NCBI RefSeq assembly: GCF_001435315.1
Contig: NZ_AZGK01000003.1
Coordinates: forward strand, 1 to 64,000
DNA: 64,000 bases
Direction: 5' to 3'
Origin: Lentilactobacillus parabuchneri DSM 5707 = NBRC 107865
Lineage (GTDB): Bacteria; Bacillota; Bacilli; Lactobacillales; Lactobacillaceae
Shown: positions 17,152 through 25,026 of the stretch, one piece after another
How positions within the stretch are numbered: position 1 is the stretch's first letter
Layout: each line of letters opens with the position of its first letter
Notes under the pieces: generated by a model
Database searches by the model: none
What the model was told of the DNA's origin: nothing
What the model saw: the letters and a program-made list of their open reading frames with translations, nothing else
Position numbers and translations under genes: made by a program

Positions 17152-17185
17152 AAAAAAGCCTCGAGAATTTTCTCGAGGCTTTTTT
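17152..17185. terminator. Bidirectional terminator between sugar porter and dipeptidase
   Basis: Perfect stem AAAAAAGCCTCGAGA with its complement TCTCGAGGCTTTTTT, symmetric A and T tracts, between convergent genes. Confidence 0.95.
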
Positions 17186-17197
17186 GGTCGCGGTAAG

Positions 17198-18544
17198 TTA
17201 ATCGACGCACAGACGTTTAATCGCTTCAGCGTAGATATCCATTGCTTTAAACATACTTTTCAGTTCCCAGTTTTCATTGACTTGATGCATGAAATCGGGC
17301 GTTCCCGGCAACATTGCACCATAGGCAACACAATTGTTCATGGTCCGGGCAAACGTGGCACCACCGGAAATTTGTGGCTGAGTATCATCTCCGGTGAGGT
17401 CCTTATACGTGGCCATCAGGGTTTTAACCAAGTGGCTGTCAGTTGGGACGTAGAGTGGGGCAACGTAGTCAAAAGCTTCGTAGTGTAATCCGTAAGGTTC
17501 AGCGGCTTTCTTAAGTTGCTCAATCAGCTCGTCGTGATCAACGGTTACTGGAATTCGCATATCGACTTGCATTCGGGTCTCGTCCTTGGTGATCTTCAAG
17601 CTGGAAATGTTGACGGTCAAATGGCCGGATGCTTCATCTTCGACGTCACCCAACAAATTGGTGCCGGTTGCGTCTTCTTTAAATTTCTTGCCAAAGAAAT
17701 CAAGCACTTTGTTTGGGAAAACATCATCTAAGGCAATCGCCAATCGTAACACTGCATTGGTGCCTTGAGGGGCATTCATGGCGTGAACGGCTTTACCAAC
17801 AACTGTAATCCCGTCCGATCCATGATCCTCGTATTCAAATCCGTGCTTGTCAAGACTTGCCTTGACTTCCGCTAACTTGGGACCATTGTAAGGTGCCTTG
17901 GCAGGAACAGCGTTGAAGGCATTTTCGAGTTCGAGTGAAAGTTCGTCCATTCCTGGTCCAACCAAGTAGGACTGCTCAAGGCCTTTTTCTGCGTAAATCA
18001 ACGGGAATTCTGCATCTGGTGCAATCCCAAAATCAATTGGGGATTCTTTCTCATTATAAACGGCGATGCCGCGCCAGAGGGTTTCCTCGTCAGTGCCAAA
18101 GATAAAACGAATTCGGCAGTTAAACTTGTAACCGCGGTCAACTAGAGCTTTGACAGCAAACATCGCGGCCATTGACGGCCCTTTGTCGTCTTGGGTTCCA
18201 CGGCCATAAATATAACCATCCTTAACAGTAGCGTGGAACGGATCGGTGTCCCAATCATTTGGATCGCCGGCAGGAACAACATCAACGTGGCCGATGATTC
18301 CAAAGATTTTATCGCCGGATCCAATTTCAGCATAACCATAGTGGCCTTCAGGATCTTTGAACGTCTTGAAGCCATTTTCTTCGGCAATCTTCAAAACTTC
18401 GGTCAGTGCGTCATCAATCCCTTGTCCAAATGGTGTGGTTTTGGAAACGGTTTGGGGATCGTTGGCTGAAGGCTTGCTGACAAGACGTTTTAAACCTTCA
18501 ACGGCGGCATTCTGTTCGGTTTCAGTAACTAATTTTTCTGACAT
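17198..18544 (-). CDS. pepV: M20 family metallodipeptidase, PepV-like
   Basis: 448 residues. Metal-ligand motifs of the M20 family are visible: GHVDVVPAGD (His86, Asp88), GTQDDKGPSMAA (Asp119/120) and GTDEETLW (Glu153/154, catalytic base and metal ligand). The central insert with VGKAVHAMNAPQGTNA is the lid/dimerisation domain. Family members are dinuclear zinc enzymes that hydrolyse a broad range of dipeptides at the end of the peptide utilisation pathway, in the cytoplasm. RBS AGGAGG at ten bases. It lies downstream of a YfcC-type transporter on the same strand, separated by a highly structured 309-base gap. Confidence 0.87.
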   Translation of the reverse strand: MSEKLVTETEQNAAVEGLKRLVSKPSANDPQTVSKTTPFGQGIDDALTEVLKIAEENGFKTFKDPEGHYGYAEIGSGDKIFGIIGHVDVVPAGDPNDWDTDPFHATVKDGYIYGRGTQDDKGPSMAAMFAVKALVDRGYKFNCRIRFIFGTDEETLWRGIAVYNEKESPIDFGIAPDAEFPLIYAEKGLEQSYLVGPGMDELSLELENAFNAVPAKAPYNGPKLAEVKASLDKHGFEYEDHGSDGITVVGKAVHAMNAPQGTNAVLRLAIALDDVFPNKVLDFFGKKFKEDATGTNLLGDVEDEASGHLTVNISSLKITKDETRMQVDMRIPVTVDHDELIEQLKKAAEPYGLHYEAFDYVAPLYVPTDSHLVKTLMATYKDLTGDDTQPQISGGATFARTMNNCVAYGAMLPGTPDFMHQVNENWELKSMFKAMDIYAEAIKRLCVD

Positions 18545-18620
18545 GTTTGTTGTGCCTCCTAAGTTGTATTGTTTATGAACTTATTTTTTGAAATGAGTTT
18601 CTTTGAGCTGTAATCCGCAC

Positions 18621-18833
18621 CTAAGCCAACTTCCGGTGAAATCAAGGTAGATTTCTGTGAAAGTTGGCTTAGCTGATGAGTAAATGCTTGTCGAGCTAAA
18701 CTTGCTCCGACGACCGCAAACGAAGTGTAGCGTCTAGTCCTTTGGACGACAGGCCTGATGCTAACTTCTAAGCCAGCTTTGATTCAAACCCAAAGGCGGG
18801 GTTTAAACCAAAACTGCCTTAGAAACCGCATCA
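18621..18833. ncRNA. Highly structured intergenic element with two long hairpins
   Basis: Hairpin B (18621-18672) has 23-base arms starting CTAAGCCAACTT and a six-base loop, with only four unpaired positions in the arms. Hairpin A (18756-18833) pairs TGATGC with GCATCA, TTCTAAG with CTTAGAA and AAACCC with GGGTTT, with TTTGATT opposite AACCAAA. The arms share a module: CTAAGCCA(A/G)CTTT occurs at 18621 and 18768 and inverted at 18661. Between them smaller stems occur (GTCG...CGAC near 18698). There is no open reading frame of note and no T-tract terminator. It lies between yfcC and pepV, both on the minus strand. It could be a leader or intercistronic RNA of pepV, or a dispersed palindromic repeat. 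Confidence 0.5.
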
Positions 18834-18853
18834 CCCAGCCCTCGTCGCACTCT

Positions 18854-20377
18854 TTAAATAACCGCCATCACTCCCAAGAATATTGCAGTGGCTAAGAACA
18901 AGTAGATCATCAGTTTGAACATGAATTTCCACCACGTTGTGATATTGACGTGCGCGATCGTTAACGCACCCATTACGACACCCGAAGTTGGGGTAATCAG
19001 GTTTACCCAGCCGGATGCACTTTGGTATGCTGTTACGACCAAGCTTGGATCAACGCCCGCAAACTTACCCATTGGTCCGATGATTCCCATAGTCGCAGCT
19101 GCAAGGCCCGACGTTGATGGAATCAAGAAGGACATTGGGATGTAAAAGACGTACGCCAAAATGATGAAGACAACTGAACCGAGGTTGGATAATCCCATTT
19201 CACCCCAGTGCAGAACCGTTGCGGTAATGTTTCCGTCATTCATAACGACTTGAATTCCACGCGCAACGGCAACAACGATCGCAACGCCCATGAAGTCGCT
19301 CATTCCCGCTAAGAATGATTCAATAAACGTTGACTCCTTCATTTTGAAGACAAACATCACAACGATTGCCATCAAGAAGAAGAGGGTGGTGATTTCGGTA
19401 AAGTACCAGGAACCAAACGGTGTTAAGTTTGACCCGATCAAGCTTCCCAGGAACGGAACGCCTTGGAGCCATTTAGTGAAGCTGGTAAAGAATGTCCAGT
19501 TCTTGTTAATTTGGTCCCATGGGATGAGCCCCATGATCATAATTAAGAAGGTCAATCCAAACATCCAAAGAACGGCTTTTTGACGGCCGGTCATTTTGGT
19601 ACCGGGCTGGTCTTCATGGTTCAATGCGAACCGTTTCAGATCTTCCTCGCGCTGCTCAAAGACATAGGATCTTGACGGATCCTTTTCAATCTTCGCAGCG
19701 TATTGATAAACAAACAGGATACTAATTGTCACGACGATGACAAACAGAACCGCCCGGGAAATAATACCGTCACCGGGTGAAATGTGAAGGGTTTGAGAGG
19801 CAACACCGGTCGCAAACGGGTTAACCGTTGAGGCCAAGCAACCGACTTGAGAACCAACCAAGACGATCGAGACCGCAACCAGCGAGTCAAATCCCACACC
19901 AATCATGACTGGAATCAATAGTGGATAAAAGGCGATGGTTTCTTCAGCCATCCCATAAGTTGATCCACCAAGGGCAAACAAAATCATCAGTAAGGGAATT
20001 AAAACTTTTTCCTTGCCTTTATACTTTGAAACAACGGTGGCAATTCCATCATCAAGGGCTTTTGTCTGGTTGACAACGCCCAAGAATCCACCAATTACCA
20101 AGATAAACAAAGAAACAGAGATGGCACCTTCAGTGGTGTCGTTTCCGACCATTCCATAGATCGGGGCTGAAAAGACGTCCCAAATACCTTGAGGGTTAGA
20201 GGCAACCGCCTTATAAGTATGGGCAATAATGTTGCCGGCTTTATCAGTCGAGTACTGCCCAGCTGGAATGATCCAAGTTAAAATTGCAACGAATATAATA
20301 ATCAGAAATAAGATCGTGTACGCTGAAGGCATCTTAAATCTTTTTTTCTTTGGTGTTGTTTGTTGATTTTGCATCAT
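18854..20377 (-). CDS. YfcC/DcuC-type membrane transporter
   Basis: 507 residues from the first ATG, seven bases after AAGGA (a GTG two codons upstream overlaps the RBS). About 12-13 transmembrane segments. The protein belongs to the YfcC (COG1288, C4-dicarboxylate anaerobic carrier-like) family: MPSAYTILFLIIIFVAILTW at the N-terminus followed by the conserved IPAGQY, then GGSTYGMAEETIAFYPLLIPVM and GSQVGCLASTVNPFATG as re-entrant-type loops. Family members have been linked to basic amino acid, peptide or dicarboxylate transport; the dipeptidase downstream hints at amino acid or peptide metabolism, but the substrate is unknown. Confidence 0.82.
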   Translation of the reverse strand: MMQNQQTTPKKKRFKMPSAYTILFLIIIFVAILTWIIPAGQYSTDKAGNIIAHTYKAVASNPQGIWDVFSAPIYGMVGNDTTEGAISVSLFILVIGGFLGVVNQTKALDDGIATVVSKYKGKEKVLIPLLMILFALGGSTYGMAEETIAFYPLLIPVMIGVGFDSLVAVSIVLVGSQVGCLASTVNPFATGVASQTLHISPGDGIISRAVLFVIVVTISILFVYQYAAKIEKDPSRSYVFEQREEDLKRFALNHEDQPGTKMTGRQKAVLWMFGLTFLIMIMGLIPWDQINKNWTFFTSFTKWLQGVPFLGSLIGSNLTPFGSWYFTEITTLFFLMAIVVMFVFKMKESTFIESFLAGMSDFMGVAIVVAVARGIQVVMNDGNITATVLHWGEMGLSNLGSVVFIILAYVFYIPMSFLIPSTSGLAAATMGIIGPMGKFAGVDPSLVVTAYQSASGWVNLITPTSGVVMGALTIAHVNITTWWKFMFKLMIYLFLATAIFLGVMAVI

Positions 20378-20519
20378 GTTCACTTCCTTTTCTTTTACTG
20401 ACTTAAGTTTACAAAAAAACTATAAAGAATCTGTGAAGAAATTTCGAATTATTTTCATAAGTTTAAGTTATTCTAAATTTCACAATCACAAGACTTTATA
20501 GAATCCCCTCCATGCCCTC

Positions 20520-20563
20520 ATTATAAATAAGAAGGTATAAAAATTACAAAGAAAGTGCTTTCA
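20520..20563 (-). promoter_or_regulatory. yfcC promoter with cre-like site
   Basis: On the minus strand, -35 TTGTAA (20544-20549), 18 bases, -10 TATAAT (20520-20525). Directly upstream is TGAAAGCACTTTCT (20550-20563), which fits 12 of 14 positions of the cre consensus. The transcript would have a leader of about 140 bases before the yfcC start, in which I see no clear attenuator. Confidence 0.5.
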
Positions 20564-20654
20564 AATTCTCTAATAATTCATACTAATTGGTGAAAATGTC
20601 CAAAAGACAAAACGCCGGTTAGCAAATGTTTTAGCAAGATAATATGAAAAACAT

Positions 20655-20695
20655 CAAAAAAGGCTGAGTCAAAAGTTGACACTTTTGACCCAACC
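20655..20695 (-). terminator. Terminator of the ABC importer operon
   Basis: GGTTGGGTCAAAAGT and ACTTTTGACTCAGCC form a long stem followed on the minus strand by TTTTTT. It ends the ABC operon 37 bases after the ATPase stop. The arms are related to those at 47000-47044 and at the window start. Confidence 0.85.
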
Positions 20696-20731
20696 TCCAA
20701 TTGACGTTGTGATTATAAATGAGTTTGTGCG

Positions 20732-21505
20732 TTACTCTTCAATATCGTTGAAGAAGCTCAATAATTCTTCCTTTGTCAGGTTATCCTTTTGGTCGCCTGC
20801 AATGTCGTAGGTGATCTTTCCGTTATCCAGGACGATTAATCGATTTCCATACTTTAAAGCATCATCCAAATGGTGGGTGATCATCAAGCAGGTGAGGTGG
20901 TTTTGTGTGATTTGGTCGTTGGTCGCGGTCATCAGTTCCTGAGAGGTCTGGGGATCTAAGGCAGCGGTATGTTCATCCAACAATAAAATCTCAGGGCGCT
21001 TGATTGTTGCCATTAAGAAGCTAAGCGCCTGTCTCTGCCCACCTGATAATTTGCCGGTGGCGGTATTTAACCGGTGTTCCAGACCATTGTTCATAACGGA
21101 CGTAATCTCCTTGAACTTGTCCATGTGGGCTTTAAGATGCCTTGAACCAAAGCCACGGTGCTGACCGCGCTTTTCGGATAATAAGAGATTTTCGGCAACG
21201 GTCATTCGTGGGGCGGTGCCCATTTTGGGATCTTGGAAAACGCGGCTTAAAAAGCGGGTGCGATGTTCCACGGACATATTAGTGATGTCTTTGCCATTAA
21301 GTAGAATTTGACCTTCCGAAACGGGAATATTTCCTCCGATGACGTTAAATAACGTCGACTTTCCGGCACCGTTTGATCCCAGAATTGTCACAAAGTCACC
21401 GGGATAAATCGCCAAGTTAACGTGATCCATGATGTTAATTTGCTCCGGCGTTCCGTGATTGACGGTGACGACGATATCTTTTAACTCAAAGATTGGCTCA
21501 GTCAT
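20732..21505 (-). CDS. ABC importer ATPase (predicted tryptophan-type, COG1101)
   Basis: 257 residues. Walker A GSNGAGKST (about 43-51), signature LSGGQRQA (about 153-160) and Walker B with the unusual IILLLDEHTAALDP-type D-loop: His replaces Pro in the DEPT motif, which is characteristic of this ATPase subfamily. It overlaps the permease gene by eight bases, so the two are translationally coupled. With the permease and binding protein it makes the complete TrpXYZ-like importer, in which one ATPase type energises one permease type. The Trp specificity is known only as a prediction for streptococcal relatives. Confidence 0.88.
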   Translation of the reverse strand: MTEPIFELKDIVVTVNHGTPEQINIMDHVNLAIYPGDFVTILGSNGAGKSTLFNVIGGNIPVSEGQILLNGKDITNMSVEHRTRFLSRVFQDPKMGTAPRMTVAENLLLSEKRGQHRGFGSRHLKAHMDKFKEITSVMNNGLEHRLNTATGKLSGGQRQALSFLMATIKRPEILLLDEHTAALDPQTSQELMTATNDQITQNHLTCLMITHHLDDALKYGNRLIVLDNGKITYDIAGDQKDNLTKEELLSFFNDIEE

Positions 21506-22397
21506 GTTTGGTCATCCCCTTTGCTAAAGTATGGCGGATCCGGAAACGTTTCTCCAGCACTGGGAACATCATGAAGAGGGCCAGAACAATTGCTGAAATC
21601 AGGTTCAAGTCGTTGGCGTTGAAGCCCAACTTGAGAACAAGTAAGATGACAAACCGATACAGGATACTTCCGATCGTGACGGCAATCAGCCGCTGATTCA
21701 TGGTCAAATCACCAAAGACAACCTCACCAATGATAATTGAGGCTAAGGCAACCACGATGACGCCGATTCCCATGTTAACGTCGGCAAAGCCGTTATTTTG
21801 GGCCACCAGAGCACCACCAAGGCCAATCAGACCGTTGGAAACGCCGAGTCCCATAATTTGCATCGCATCAGTACTGATGCCAAGTGAGCGTGCCATGTTG
21901 GGGTTATCCCCAGTCGCAATGAAGGCTTGGCCCAAATTGGTTTGCAAGAAGTAGATAATCAGGGCAGTCACAATTGCGACCACAATGATGCCCAGAACGA
22001 CGCTGTCAAAGTAAGGTGGCAGTGATTCCAGGAAGTGGTTCTTCAACATTGTTGGCTTATCAAATAATGATAGGTTGGCACGGCCCATGATCCGTAGGTT
22101 GACGGAGTAAGCAGCGGTCATTACCAAGATTCCTGCTAATAACACAGGAATTTTTCCTTTAGTGTACAGCAGTCCCGTTACCAAGCCAGCCAGCATGCCG
22201 GCAATAAAAGCGATTAGGGTTGCAACCAGTGGGGAAGCGCCTGAATAAATTGCGGCCACACAGGCGGCAGCACCCATCGGGAAGGTGCCTTCAACGGTCA
22301 TATCGGGAAAATCAAGAATTCTGAAGGTGAGAAATAGGCCGATGCCGACGATCCCCCAAGTTAATCCTTGGCCGATTGCTGATACGATAATACTCAT
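21498..22397 (-). CDS. ABC importer permease (predicted tryptophan-type, COG4120)
   Basis: 299 residues with about eight to nine membrane segments, similar in fold to branched-chain amino acid (LivH-like) permeases: ILDFPDMTVEGTFPMGAA near residues 28-45, and ATGDNPNMARSLGIS near 160-175, where the cytoplasmic coupling helix contacts the ATPase. Its start overlaps the stop of the binding-protein gene by four bases (ATGA). Substrate inferred from the family only. Confidence 0.88.
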   Translation of the reverse strand: MSIIVSAIGQGLTWGIVGIGLFLTFRILDFPDMTVEGTFPMGAAACVAAIYSGASPLVATLIAFIAGMLAGLVTGLLYTKGKIPVLLAGILVMTAAYSVNLRIMGRANLSLFDKPTMLKNHFLESLPPYFDSVVLGIIVVAIVTALIIYFLQTNLGQAFIATGDNPNMARSLGISTDAMQIMGLGVSNGLIGLGGALVAQNNGFADVNMGIGVIVVALASIIIGEVVFGDLTMNQRLIAVTIGSILYRFVILLVLKLGFNANDLNLISAIVLALFMMFPVLEKRFRIRHTLAKGMTKHD

Positions 22398-23395
22398 TTA
22401 ATCAATTCTCCTTTTTCTTGGGCTTTCTTCAAAAGTGCTGCAGGAACTTTGATGCCCAACTTGTGCGCTTGTTTTTCATTGATGATCAATTTTCCATAAC
22501 GGAAGAATTTGATTGGTGTGGTGGCAGGCTTCTTCTTTCCTTTGAGGATCTGGCCACTCATCTTACCAGTTGCAACTCCCAATTTGTATTGGTCAATTCC
22601 ATACGTTGCAACACCACCTTGTTTAACCATGGTGTCAACGGCCGGAAAGACGGGTACCTTTGCGTTGTTTGCGGCTCCTACCAGCGTTTGCATCGCACCG
22701 GCAATGGTGTTATCGGTTGGAACGTAAATCGCGTCAACCGAACGAACGGCTTGTTCAGCAACTTGGGTTAAATCATTGGTATTAGCGATTGAGTAAGCTT
22801 TCAAACGAACATTTTCCTGTTTACATATTTTGACGAACATCTTATATTGGGCGACGGCGGAGTCATCGCTTGATGTGTAAATGATTCCTAATGTCTTCAT
22901 GTGAGGCATGAATTGCTTGATCAAGCCTAGTTGTTCTTTAAGTGGTGCTTGGTCGGAAACACCGGTGATGTTGCCACCGGGCTTGTTGTTATTTTTAACG
23001 AGGCCGGCGCCCTTTGGATCGGTGATGGCACCGAGGATGACAGGCTTATGGGTAATCGTATTTGCCAAAGCCTGGGCCGATGGGGTTGCAATTCCGATGG
23101 ACAGGTCTGCATCCTCATTGGCAAATTTGGTGCTCATTGTTTTCAAATTACTTTGGTCATTTTGGGCATTTTGAAAATCAATTTTGATGTTCTTGCCAGG
23201 GGTGTAGCCCTCTTCTTCAAGTCCGTGAATGATTCCTTTGTGGATGGCGTCCAGCGCTGGATGTGACATTAATTGAAGAATCCCAACGGTCGGCTTGGCC
23301 TGGGTCTTTTGTTTCTGATTCCCCTGAGCAAATGCGACGCCCAAAATCACGATTAACACAGCGATGACACCTGAAATTAAATATTTTTTCTTCAT
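22394..23395 (-). CDS. ABC importer substrate-binding protein (predicted tryptophan-type, COG2984)
   Basis: 333 residues from the ATG of MKKKYLISG, nine bases after GAGGGAG; the longer frame adds eight residues without support. The N-terminus is a hydrophobic signal/anchor (LISGVIAVLIVILGVAFAQG) with no lipobox Cys. The mature part matches the ABC_sub_bind/TrpX fold: VGILQLMSHPALDAIHKGI, IGIATPSAQALAN, ILGAITDPKGAGLV, VSDQAPLKEQLGLIK and IYVPTDNTIAGAM. It is the first gene of the operon and sits behind the structured leader at 23447-23672. Confidence 0.88.
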   Translation of the reverse strand: MKKKYLISGVIAVLIVILGVAFAQGNQKQKTQAKPTVGILQLMSHPALDAIHKGIIHGLEEEGYTPGKNIKIDFQNAQNDQSNLKTMSTKFANEDADLSIGIATPSAQALANTITHKPVILGAITDPKGAGLVKNNNKPGGNITGVSDQAPLKEQLGLIKQFMPHMKTLGIIYTSSDDSAVAQYKMFVKICKQENVRLKAYSIANTNDLTQVAEQAVRSVDAIYVPTDNTIAGAMQTLVGAANNAKVPVFPAVDTMVKQGGVATYGIDQYKLGVATGKMSGQILKGKKKPATTPIKFFRYGKLIINEKQAHKLGIKVPAALLKKAQEKGELIK

Positions 23396-23446
23396 AATTA
23401 CCGTCTCCCTCAATCTCAATGATTTTATTTAAAAAATTAATACGAA

Positions 23447-23486
23447 CAAAAACGAGCATTCCAGTCTGCCCAACCGAAATGCTCGT
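23447..23486 (-). terminator. Intrinsic terminator within the ABC importer leader
   Basis: ACGAGCATT and AATGCTCGT pair over a 17-base loop and are followed on the minus strand by TTTTTG. It lies about 50 bases before the first ABC gene and downstream of its promoter, so it is an attenuator rather than an end-of-gene terminator. Confidence 0.8.
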
Positions 23487-23706
23487 GATAAGTCGGCCTG
23501 CCGGAATCATCTGTACAGACCGTTCGTTTTCCGAAAGATTGCCGGTACAGATGCGTTCATGATCGCATGCTTAAGATCAAGTCGCATCTGTATCGATGTG
23601 ACTTGTTACCGGCTTTGCCAACTGCGATTAACAAGTGAACTCATAGCAATCTTTCCTTTCGTAGTAGAATACATTTAATTTTATATGATTGTTTCTGGTT
23701 CGTCAA
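23487..23706 (-). promoter_or_regulatory. Structured attenuator leader of the ABC importer operon
   Basis: The promoter on the minus strand is TTGACG (23701-23706), 17 bases, TAAAAT (23678-23683). In the transcript, bases 23533-23555 are complementary without a gap to three separate upstream segments: GAAAGATTGC (23646-23655, the leader ORF's RBS region), GCCGGT (23608-23613, at its stop) and ACAGATGCG (23583-23591). Part of the same segment, CATCTGTAC (23545-23553), can instead pair with GTACAGATG at 23508-23516. A terminator follows at 23447-23486. No T-box sequence (AGGGTGGNACCGCG) is present. Mutually exclusive pairing plus an ORF with a Trp codon suggests attenuation by translation or ligand. 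Confidence 0.65.
23606..23644 (-). CDS. Putative leader peptide MSSLVNRSWQSR
   Basis: A 12-codon open reading frame too short for ordinary gene calling. ATG is preceded by AAAGGAAAG at about nine bases. The single Trp codon lies at position 9, three codons before the stop. Its RBS and its last codons are both part of predicted RNA stems with 23533-23555, so ribosome position on this frame would change the leader fold. The predicted tryptophan specificity of the downstream transporter makes a Trp-sensing leader peptide reasonable, but one Trp codon alone is weak evidence. Confidence 0.45.
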   Translation of the reverse strand: MSSLVNRSWQSR

Positions 23707-23801
23707 TGTCTGAATCTGAGAATATTATGACAGTGTCATTTTGAGTTAACCGATTGGTAACTTATTCATGATATCCTGTTAGTGAAAGAGGGGGTTCATT
23801 C

Positions 23802-24980
23802 ATGAAAAAAATTGTTAAGTTTGTTGGCATCCTGCTTGCGTTCGTGGCATTTGCAATGGTTGCCAGCCCACAGTCGGCGCGGGCTGCTCACAGTAATTAT
23901 CGCGTGAAAACGCTGAAAACGTATCGGATCCAAACCAATTCCGGTTCAAATGTTGCTTTTCACGCAAAGCCGGGAACAAAAGCGACGCTGTGGGTTAATC
24001 CTGACAGTGTCAATGCAAAACAGATTAAGTCGTCTGTCTTTCATAAAAAAGGCATTAAGCTTTCCAGTTACAAGACAACAACCTGGTTTGTTCAAACCAA
24101 GGTCCGAATTTATCAACATTCGAAGAGCGCAACTTATTATTATGTTAACAATCGGTATGGCAGTGTTGTGGGCTATGTCAGAACCAATGCATTAAAGCGG
24201 GGATTCAGCCCTTACGGTTATCAAATTACCGGCATTAAATGGTACGGCAAGTACGATTCTTTCCATGTTAAATCTGCTTATAAACAGAAAAATGTTTACG
24301 TCTGGAATTACACCCATACCAAACGGGTCGCTAATTTAAAGCATTATCCTGGCGCAAACTTTGCCAAGACCGCTGACGTTGTCATGCGCCATAATGGTAA
24401 GAATTCAAAATATGTTTATCTGGTTGGTTCACTGAATGGGACTGCCAACAGCGTTCACGGCTATGTTCCGGCAGCTGCAATTACAAGCGGCCTAAATCCT
24501 GATCATACCGGTATGAACTATGTTCCAATTGATGATTTTGTTAATAACACTGATTTTAATCAGTACCTTCAAACTGGAAAGAACCAAAAATTGGCCAGAG
24601 AAATTCTCAAACTTTTTCCCAATTCCAAACCGGATTTGGAACTGTCCAAGATTGCTGTAAAAAATTACGATCATTTCACTGAAAGCATGAACTCAGAAGG
24701 AGACCCAATCAGTACTAAAGGGTATACTGATATCAAGACGTTCCCGACCATTCAGAAATGGCTGTATGCTCATTCAAAGAGCTCCAACGCAACTAAGATT
24801 GCTGGAATTAAAAAACTGTTGGATAAGAAAGGTTACACCGCCAGCAAGTGGCAGTCACTCTCCGATGACAATCTGGGCATCCAAATCGTCAATAACATTG
24901 CTTTTAATTATCCAGAACATGATTTGTTTGGCCGCAAGAACAGCTATACATTTATATTAGGTAAACCTGATAACAATTAA
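23802..24980 (+). CDS. Secreted SH3-like protein, first of two tandem paralogues
   Basis: 392 residues. A clear Sec signal peptide (IVKFVGILLAFVAFAMV, cleavage near ARA-AHS). The mature protein starts with SH3-like/GW-type stretches rich in Tyr, Lys and Trp (ATYYYVNNRYGSVVGYVRTNAL; GYVPAAAI). The C-terminal 140 residues (from about DDFVNNTDFNQYL) form a different, probably helical domain that is very similar in the neighbour (KGYTDIKTFPTIQKWLYAH). No LPXTG or membrane anchor. RBS GAGGGGG. It is divergent from the ABC importer and likely cotranscribed with the next gene. I do not recognise a named family. Confidence 0.75.
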   Translation: MKKIVKFVGILLAFVAFAMVASPQSARAAHSNYRVKTLKTYRIQTNSGSNVAFHAKPGTKATLWVNPDSVNAKQIKSSVFHKKGIKLSSYKTTTWFVQTKVRIYQHSKSATYYYVNNRYGSVVGYVRTNALKRGFSPYGYQITGIKWYGKYDSFHVKSAYKQKNVYVWNYTHTKRVANLKHYPGANFAKTADVVMRHNGKNSKYVYLVGSLNGTANSVHGYVPAAAITSGLNPDHTGMNYVPIDDFVNNTDFNQYLQTGKNQKLAREILKLFPNSKPDLELSKIAVKNYDHFTESMNSEGDPISTKGYTDIKTFPTIQKWLYAHSKSSNATKIAGIKKLLDKKGYTASKWQSLSDDNLGIQIVNNIAFNYPEHDLFGRKNSYTFILGKPDNN

Positions 24981-25026
24981 TATTGTTAAAATCGTTAACG
25001 TAAAAAGTAGAGGGGAATGGTTACAT

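Noticed and set aside
23447-23706. T-box riboswitch upstream of the amino acid importer
   Set aside because: The conserved AGGGTGGNACCGCG antiterminator sequence is absent, and the terminator arms do not contain the TGGN bulge sequence.
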